From NCBI GenBank assembly GCA_018398585.1, contig JAGTTD010000001.1, forward strand, positions 25,241,438 through 25,305,437: DNA of 64,000 nucleotides, written 5' to 3'. Position 1 is the stretch's first letter; every line of letters begins with the position of its first letter. Positions 57,375-64,000 of the stretch are shown here, piece by piece. The DNA is from Simmondsia chinensis. Taxonomy: Eukaryota > Streptophyta > Magnoliopsida > Caryophyllales > Simmondsiaceae. A program made the position numbers and the translations under genes. Under the pieces are notes generated by a model. That model was not told the DNA's origin. It searched no databases and worked only from the letters and a program-made list of their open reading frames with translations.

Positions 57375-57687
57375 ATTTTTTTTATATGAGGGACTGATCT
57401 GCCCTAGTCAACTCCGGCCCATGAGTATATCTCCGGTGAGAATCGAACTCCTGACCCCTAGGCGATAACCGCATAGGCAAGAGATGTCAACACTGAGACG
57501 CCCTCGTTGTGACTATCTTCAACGAGAATCGAACTCCTGACCCCTAGGAGATGACCGCATAGGTAAAAGACGCCACCACTGAGATGCCCTCATTATGACT
57601 GCAGGAGTCTATCTTCAGCGAGAATCGAACTCCTGACCTGTGGGCGATGACCCCATGGGTAAGAGATGCCACCACTGAGATGCCCTC
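57375..57687 (-). mobile_element. tRNA-derived SINE with three tandem heads
   Basis: On the - strand three head units of about 78-80 bp: 57687-57610, 57591-57514 and 57505-57426. Each has a box A-like TCTCAGTGGTGG and a box B-like AGTTCGATTCTC about 40 bases on, the spacing of a pol III tRNA-type promoter. After the last head a short body (GGGCCGGAGTTGACTAGGG) leads to CCTCATATAAAAAAAA (about 57388-57375). The two-headed copy in element 2 is at the same place. Confidence 0.6.
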
Positions 57688-57689
57688 AT

Positions 57690-58559
57690 GTTGGGCAGCA
57701 CATATCAATAAATGTTTATATGCAATAGCAGTGCTAGAGATACTTCCCTCATTTTCTCTATCTTTTTTTTTTTCCATATTTTTTCATTAGACATAGGCAT
57801 AACTCCTCAAAGTCTATTATAAAAAAGATAATCTTAATGCAATCCATTCAAATTTGAGCATCTCTTTATTTGAAAGAAAGGTAAAACAGCCATGCTAACT
57901 AGTGAACTCAAATACCAAGGTTTTATCAAGATAGCACCTTAGAATAGATCATGATTTGCAATTAGAATACAAAAACAATTGATTCTCTGGTCATCCAAAT
58001 CTAAATAAAGTAAATGAGCTAAAATGAGTAGAAAAATTACCTAAAAAGTATGACGATAAGTTTTCAAATTTTTTTTTTTAATGTGGTTTAAAATGTGTAA
58101 TGAAATTATAAAAAAAAGACCAATGATCTAGACTATGGAAAATCATTTTGCTGGCCGACACTATCTACATCCCCATACAAAGGCTCCAAACTCTGGGAGG
58201 CTCTAAAGCCAACTCTAAATAATAAAATAGGATTGCAGAAGAAAACTTTTCAAAAACTTTAGTTCAAAATTTAAAAAATTGTGAAAAATGTCTCTCCCAT
58301 CCCTAAATTTAAAAGTTAACATTGTCCTCAACGTTAAAAAAATATAAGGAATGAAGTAGTAGGTGAGAGATACTTTCCAGATTTGAGGATTGCTTTTAGG
58401 CGATGAATATTGTTATCAGGTTACCCCCAAACTTGCTTCAAAAAACTGTAAAATAAAATGTACAAAAATATTAGAAAATAATAAAAATTAAAGGACATTA
58501 AAAGAAAAGAAGTAAGGAAAGGAATACTTGGGTTCCATACAGAGAAGTGCTTAAGTTAT
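57690..58559 (-). other. Non-coding internal region of Athila-like element 3
   Basis: Aligns with 18350-19200 and 42700-43490 in elements 1 and 2. No credible frame. Confidence 0.55.
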
Positions 58560-58911
58560 AGTCATTAGCTTGACTTTTTTATGATGTTTTGGCCTGTATC
58601 CTAAAGGAGAATGGAGTTTCCTCCATGTGACTATTTTCTTCCGTGGATCTTCTTTGTACCCTTCTTTACACGACCACCTCCACCTTCTTTAATGATTGGA
58701 TCCTTGAGCTAAATGTGCCACGACTTCAATTTCGTTTTTCGATCTTTTTTGCATTTTTTCACTAAGTCATCCTTGGCTCCGAAAGTATTTGACTTTGTTT
58801 GATAAGTTCAACACTCTATTTCGTTCATTGGTGGTGGTGGGTCGCTCAAGATAGGTTTGGTCATTGGTGGCGATGAGTCGACCAAGGGGGTTATGTCACA
58901 TTGAGGTGGTT
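58560..58911 (-). pseudogene. Athila-like gag-region remnant
   Basis: On the - strand matches 19214-19540 of element 1 (MTKPIL.DPPPP, KSWHI, GGGGRVKKG). Broken by stops. Its upstream part is displaced by chromovirus 5. Confidence 0.6.
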
Positions 58912-59314
58912 TGTTAGCTTTCAATTCAAAGATTGGAAGTTAACCTTGTAGAAGATAGAGTTAGGATGAGAAAAAAAGTGAAGGGGATGAGAAATAGAGA
59001 AGTAGATGAGAAATAGAGAGAAAATTTCCAAAAGGAAATCCGATTTGTATTGATTGAATGATGAATTTACATGATTTGAGCTTATTTATACTAGATCTAG
59101 TACATCGAACCAAGACCAAAGCTCTAACCGACTTACAACTAAATCTGGAGCCAAAACATAGACTAGCCGCCACATTTGCTTGCCTTGACCCCTAACCGAC
59201 TCTTGGCGCCAAAATGGCCTGCCAACTAACATTTGAACACTTAGCTAATATAACTCAAAAGCAACACACAAGATACAAGATCAAATTCTACCAAAAGCGA
59301 AAGGAATCATAGCA
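58912..59314 (-). mobile_element. 3' LTR of chromovirus 5
   Basis: 403 bp, TGTTAGCTTTC to CATAGCA as read on +. Purine tract GGGGGAGGGAA (on the - strand) adjoins at 59315-59330. Confidence 0.85.
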
Positions 59315-59333
59315 TTCCCTCCCCCTTGAGAGG

Positions 59334-59351
59334 CTCCTTGTCCTTAAGGAG
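59334..59351 (-). other. Pre-PPT hairpin, chromovirus 5
   Basis: CTCCTTGTCCTTAAGGAG: a 6-bp stem with 6-base loop. On the - strand the pol stop TAA lies at the loop. Confidence 0.7.
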
Positions 59352-61386
59352 AAAAGCTAGGGAATTGGCTCTTCAAGAAAGCAAGATTCTCCCATGTAGC
59401 GAAGCTCTTGTCCAAATTTCACCAGTGCAGCAAAACTTCTTGCAAAGTACCAACTTCAATCTTCATCATCCTTCGTCCCTTGACAGCAGCAAGCTGTAGC
59501 AGCAATGCCCCGTTTGCGCCAACTTCTGGTGGTTCCCGTGAATGCTTAGCTCCTTTCTTCACCTGCTTTTTAAGTAAAGATACATGGAACACCGGGTGAA
59601 TGTATGAATGAGTAGGTAAGTCAAGTTTGTGTGCAACTTTGCCAATCTTCTGCAAAATCTTGTATGGGCCAAAGAAATGAGCACTTAGCTTGACATTCCT
59701 CCTGACAGTCAAAGAAGACTATCTATAAGGTTATAATTTGAGGTAGACCATGTCTCCAACTTCATTATTTTTGTCTACCCTCTTTTTATCGGCATAGAAT
59801 TTCATCCTTGCTTGAGCTTGGAGAAGATTATCCTTGAGAATTTGCATCATTTGCTTCCTCTGCTGTAAATATTCAGTTGTTGTAGAATTAGATGGCATGG
59901 GCTACTGCAACATAAATGGAGTAGGAGGAGCATATCCATATAGTGCTTGGAAAGGAGTAGTGCCAATAGATGCATGTTCATGAGTGTTGAACCAATATTC
60001 AGCTAGAGAAAGCCAACGGTTCCACTCCTTAGGCTGTGAGAAAACCATGCTCCGAAGGTACTGCTTAATACATTGGTTAACACGCTCGATTTGCCCATCT
60101 GTTTGGGGATGATAAGATGAGCTAAGTGCCAATGTAGTACCCAACAACTTGAACAACTCCCTCCAAAAATTGCTTGTGAAGATCTTGTCCCGGTCAGAAA
60201 TAATGGATTGTGGGAATCCATGTGACTTATATATGTTGTCAAGGAAGATCTTTGCCAACTTCTCTGCAGTAACAGGTCGTGTGACAGCAATGAAGTGGCT
60301 ATATTTGGTGAAACGATACACCACAACCCATATGACTTCTCTGCTTTCAGACTTAGGCAAACCCTGTATGAAATCCATGCTAATATTGATCCAAGCTCTA
60401 TCCGGAATGGGAAGTGGCTGAAGAAGTCCTTTGTACCTATGATCCCCCAATTTGGTTTGTTGACAAACTTCACATGCCTTGACATACTCACTCACTGTCT
60501 TCTTCATGCTTGGCCAGCTGAAATAGGCTTTAATTCTTTGATAAGTGCCCTCTACACCAGCATGTCCTCCCCAAGCTGAATCATGTGAGGCCTGGACAAT
60601 CTGATGCCTCAAATCTGTTACCGGATCAATGTAAAGTCTGTTCTGCAACCTGATAATGCCCCTCTGCATTGATATATCAGCAACATTGTCATCCTTTTCT
60701 GCATTTATCACCAGGCTTGCTGTCACCCACTCTTTAGCAATTGGATCTCCCTCATAAGACTTATAAACTTCATCCATCCATGAAGGTAAAACAATGGACA
60801 TTGCACCGCTCGAGCCTTGTTCTGTATCTTCAAATTTCCTGGACAATGCGTCTGCTACAGCATTCTCTTTACCTCTTCTGTACTCTATGGCATAATCAAG
60901 GCCAAGCATCTTCATTAATCCCTTCTTTTGAATTCTAGTCACAATCATTTGCTCAAGGAAGTGCTTAAGGCTTTGGTGATCAGTTCGAATAATGAATCTA
61001 TGACCATCCAAGTAATTCCTCCATTTCTCGACTGCTAGAAGAATAGCCAAGTATTCCTTCTCATAAGTTGACATGGCTCGATGCTTGGGACTAAGTGCTT
61101 GACTCAAATAAGCAACAGGCCTTCCTTTTTGAGAAAGAACAGCACCAACACCAGACCCACTCGCATCTGTCTCCAATATGAAAGCTTCAACAAAATTATC
61201 CATTGCCAATACCTGTGCTGTACACATGGCTGATTTGAGAGCCTCAAAAGCTTCTTGAGCCTTTTTCGACCACAAGAAACCATCCTTTTTTAAGAGCTCA
61301 ATTAAAGGCATTGCAATAGATCCATAACCTTTAATGAACTTCCTATAATATCCGGTCAATCCCAAGCATCCCCTCAATTGCTTCAA
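59352..61386 (-). pseudogene. Chromovirus 5 RNase H, integrase and chromodomain-like tail
   Basis: A 494-codon open stretch (61386-59902) with RNase H ([35 protein letters not shown]) and integrase: HDSAWGGHAG, CEVCQQTK, SMDFIQGLP (first Asp), SDRDKIF (second), DGQIERVNQ (Glu). After a stop at 59902 the frame continues: [23 protein letters not shown], then a chromodomain-like part ending FATWENLAFLKSQFPSFSP. One odd change is VVVYRFTK where copies 2 and 3 read VVVDRFTK. Confidence 0.9.
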
Positions 61387-61401
61387 GGTAATTGGAATTG
61401 G

Positions 61402-62163
61402 TCAATCTTGCATTGCTTGGACCTTGGTAGGATAAGTGGAAACTCCTTCTTGAGAGATTACATGACCCAAATATTCGAGCTCGGTTTGAGCAAACGAGCA
61501 TTTAGACAACTTGGCAAAGAACTTGTGCTGCCGCATCACCACAAAGACTTCTCTAAGGTGGATGAGATGATCCTCATAAGAAGAGCTATATATCAATATG
61601 TCATCGAAGAAGACTAGCACTGATCTCCTCAAGAAAGGCTTGAAGATGTCATTCATAGCCACTTGAAAGGTGGCCGGATTATTTGTTAAGCCAAATGGCA
61701 TAACAACAAACTCGAAATGCCCATGGTGAGTCTGAAAAGCAGTCTTATATATGTCCGGCTCAAGAACTCTAATTTGATGATATCCCTGCCTCAAATCAAG
61801 CTTAGAGAAGAAACGTGCTCCAAATAACTCATCAAGCAATTCATCTATAACAGGGATAGGAAACTTATCTTTCACTGTCAAGGAATTCAATTGGCGATAA
61901 TCAATGCACATCCTAGCCGTCCCATCCTTCTTCTTCACAAGGATCACAGGTGAGGCAAAAGGACTATGGCTTGGTCTAATGAAACTCATGTGAAGCAACT
62001 CATCAACTTGCTTCTCAATTTCTAATTTTTGAGCATGAGCATATCGGTAAGGTCTGATCTTTACTGGATCAGAATTTGCTCGTAGTGGTATGGCATGATC
62101 TACACTCCTTTGAGGAGGGAGGCTCTTTGGCTGCTCAAAAACATCTTCAAATTCTTCAATCAA
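61402..62163 (-). pseudogene. Chromovirus 5 reverse transcriptase
   Basis: 253 codons, with [24 protein letters not shown] and the catalytic FFDD (about 61600). Ends in a TGA where copy 2 has a Trp (DWPIP), a G-to-A nonsense; the frame continues into the 61386 stretch. At the N-terminal side one base is lost near 62162. Confidence 0.9.
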
Positions 62164-63149
62164 GGTGTGACCTCAGGCTGAATTACTGGCTGAAGTTTAA
62201 CAAGTGAGATAACAAACAATTGCCCAAGCCATTGGATTGCATTCTTCTTGAATCCACCTTGTAAATGCTTGCCATTAATCAACCGAAGTTGTGCTTCATC
62301 AGAAATTCCATGCAGTGAAACTCTGGTGCCATGAACTTCAAATGCTACTTTCATTTTATCAAAATCAAACGCCACCGGATTGAATGATCTCATCCAATCT
62401 ACCTCGAGCACCATATCACAACCTCCCAAAGGAAGAACTCTAAAATCAAAAGTGAATTGATGATCTTGCATAGACCATTGGAAGGCTTGGCACTTATTTT
62501 GAGTAGTTATGGAGTTGCCATCAGCCACCATAACCGCCAAAGGATGGGTCTTAGTCACTTCGTGCTTCACTTTCTTTATCAATTTTGGATCAACAAAGCT
62601 ACGTGTGCTCCCACTATCAATAAAAATAATAATGGAAGTCTTACCAGCCTTTCCTTTGATGCGAATGGTATTATGAGCTCCAGTCCCGGTCAAGGCTTTC
62701 ATAGAAATCTCGACTTCATCCTCCATCAACTCATCTTGTGAAGAATGCTCCGAACTGTCAATCTCAGCTACTGAATCCTCACTGCCTGAATCAATCTCTA
62801 CCCGTGATCCTCTTGCAAACATCAGGGGCTTGGAATTGCATATATGTCCAGGCTGATAAGGCTGGTTGTATCGGTGACACAGTCTCACTGAACTCTTGTC
62901 AGCAGCACGCCAAAATCTGGAGCTTGATGTATCCTTGTGCTGAGATCTAAAGCTACTGCCTTTAAGCTTACTCTTATCACTTGAAGTTGTAAGAGTAGCT
63001 TCAATCAATTTAGCCTTGTTATAAGCATTAGACAATGTCTTAGGACCAATGGTCTTCACCATGTTTTTGATCCTAGGCTTCAAACCACTAATGAAACAAG
63101 AGACATAGTATGCCTCTGAATCCTGTGGAGTGATGGATATCATGGACAA
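62160..63149 (-). pseudogene. Chromovirus 5 gag C-terminus and protease
   Basis: 329 codons. Capsid end (CFISGLKPRIKNMV), zinc knuckle region reading CHRYNQPYQPGHIC (second Cys now Tyr, and the Lys before the last Cys is Ile; about 62880-62840), protease IFIDSGSTRSFVD with intact Asp (about 62620), and GGCDMVLEVDWM (GVDWM in relatives). Ends at the one-base deletion before RT. Confidence 0.88.
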
Positions 63150-63158
63150 CAGGTTAGC

Positions 63159-64000
63159 TCAAAGGTTCTCAAACCTGATCATGTACTCTTTCATGGCAGA
63201 GGTTTGATACACCTTATTAAAACTGTCAACTACATCACTTATCTCCTCTTCTCCATATCGTTCACACAATTCTTCTATGAATTGGGCCCAAGAAAGATTA
63301 GGTTTTCTTTTCAACACATTATAATGCCACACCTCATAATCTCCATGTAAGTGTACTGCTGCTAGCTCAACTTTTTCAGCTTCACTTATGTTATAGTATT
63401 GAAAGTACCGATCACACCTTCTCAACCATGACTCCGGCTTCTTGCCATCAAAAGGCTCGATTTGGACTCTTAGCTGCCTATGAGAACTGCTCCTGCCACC
63501 AGATGAAGTATCATTACTCGCTGATCTTTGCTGAAAATGCTGATCAGGTGGCCTATCTTGATGTTCGAAGGCATCAATTGCATTTCTGTGGTGAACAACA
63601 GAATCAGGAGGCCTTGAATTCTGATCTGAATTCAGGCCATTCAATCTAGAATGAGCTTGTTCTGCAGTTCGATCACGATTCCCTGCAGCAATCTCAACCT
63701 CTGGAGGTCGATCATCCACTGATCTGATTTGAATTGAAGGTCCAGCCTCCGGTTGAATCATTTGAGATTTATCTCGATTCCTTGCTAAACTCTCAGCTTT
63801 GCTATTGTTCACTTGCTGTTAAACCACTTCAGCAGGTGGAATAATCTGGCTAGTAGGCTTAAGGATTGCATGAACCGATAATTCTTCTTGCTTATTAATC
63901 TGATCCTGGAAATTCACAAGCTTAGCCTCAATTTGCTGCAAACGAACTTCCCTTTCGAGTCACCTTCCAACTGTTACTGCTGCATTTTTAAGAGTTGTTC
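63159..64000 (-). pseudogene. Chromovirus 5 gag N-terminus
   Basis: Reads from the right edge. The open stretch 63812-63159 contains KPESWLRRCDRYFQYYNI, EKVELAAVHLHGDYEVW, ERYGEEEISDVVDSF and ends in RFENL-stop in frame with the 63149 stretch. Another stop lies near 63820. The true start and 5' LTR are beyond 64000. Confidence 0.85.

Larger units (their letters stand above)
55718..58911 (-). mobile_element. Athila-like element 3, 3' part
   Basis: 3' LTR, polypurine tract, non-coding region with a three-headed SINE and a gag-region remnant, then cut by chromovirus 5 at 58912. As in element 1, the gag-region remnant lies close to the LTR with no pol between, so it is also a pol-less form. Left flank AAAGA (55713-55717). 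Confidence 0.85.
58912..64000 (-). mobile_element. Chromovirus 5 (Ty3/Gypsy), 5' end outside the window
   Basis: 3' LTR, purine tract, hairpin, chromodomain, integrase, RNase H, RT, protease and most of gag, on the - strand. Closely related to chromovirus 2 in protein sequence. Left flank TGGTT (58907-58911). Together with chromovirus 2 the least decayed element here: I count one clear frameshift plus scattered stops. Confidence 0.92.

Noticed and set aside
57426..57687. Three genuine tRNA genes
   Set aside because: The box motifs deviate, acceptor stems do not pair as expected, and the units are followed by a SINE-like body and A-tail.
57426..57687. A CRISPR-like array
   Set aside because: Repeats are diverged and about 80 bp long with very short spacers, in a plant nuclear context.

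Overview
This window is plant nuclear DNA made almost wholly of LTR retrotransposons inserted into one another. The signs of a plant are: Ty3/Gypsy elements of the chromovirus, Tat/Ogre-like and Athila-like types, Ty1/Copia elements with tRNA-Met primer sites, a tRNA-Asp-type primer site on an Athila-like element, a plant mobile domain reading frame, a plant-type 5S rRNA segment, and generally AT-rich sequence. I found no ordinary cellular gene. All coding regions are decayed gag-pol remnants. The species cannot be named from this.

Layout. 1-1073: 3' end and 3' LTR of a chromovirus (A). 1074-4517, 10591-16229 and 25852-27478: three pieces of one large Tat-type Gypsy element (gag, protease, RT, two RNases H, integrase on +; then a - strand frame with a plant mobile domain and coiled coil). 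It is split by chromovirus 1 (4518-10590, +, itself holding a solo LTR at 5674-6175) and by a pol-less Athila-like element 1 (16230-25851, -). The 5' LTR of that Athila-like element holds a small gag-protease-chromodomain element (21393-24831, -). 27479-40196: Copia 1 (+), with chromovirus 2 (29526-35191, -) in its leader and a 5S-rRNA-headed SINE (about 38003-38220, -) in its integrase. 40197-46617: Athila-like element 2 (-), inserted in the Copia 1 3' LTR. 46618-52329: chromovirus 3 (+), whose 3' LTR breaks off at a junction with a second chromovirus fragment (4; 52330-53084). That fragment sits in a - strand Copia 2 remnant (53085-55717). 55718-58911: Athila-like element 3 (-). 58912-64000: chromovirus 5 (-), running off the window.

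Insertion order is well supported: AGATG around the solo LTR, CAAGC around the gag-protease-chromodomain element and AATAT around Athila-like element 1 are exact 5-bp target duplications; chromoviruses 1 and 2 have near or overlapping ones. Most reading-frame breaks are single nonsense changes of the C-to-T or G-to-A kind, as expected for old methylated heterochromatin.

The points most worth a second look are: (i) a SINE-like unit joining a 5S rRNA head to a plant SINE 3' domain; (ii) a short hairpin just upstream of the polypurine tract of the chromoviruses, with compensatory stem changes and usually the pol stop codon in its loop; (iii) the gag-protease-chromodomain element lacking RT, RNase H and integrase; (iv) the antisense plant mobile domain frame; (v) a three-headed tRNA-like SINE in the Athila-like elements; (vi) a threefold array of paired hairpins in the Copia 1 leader.
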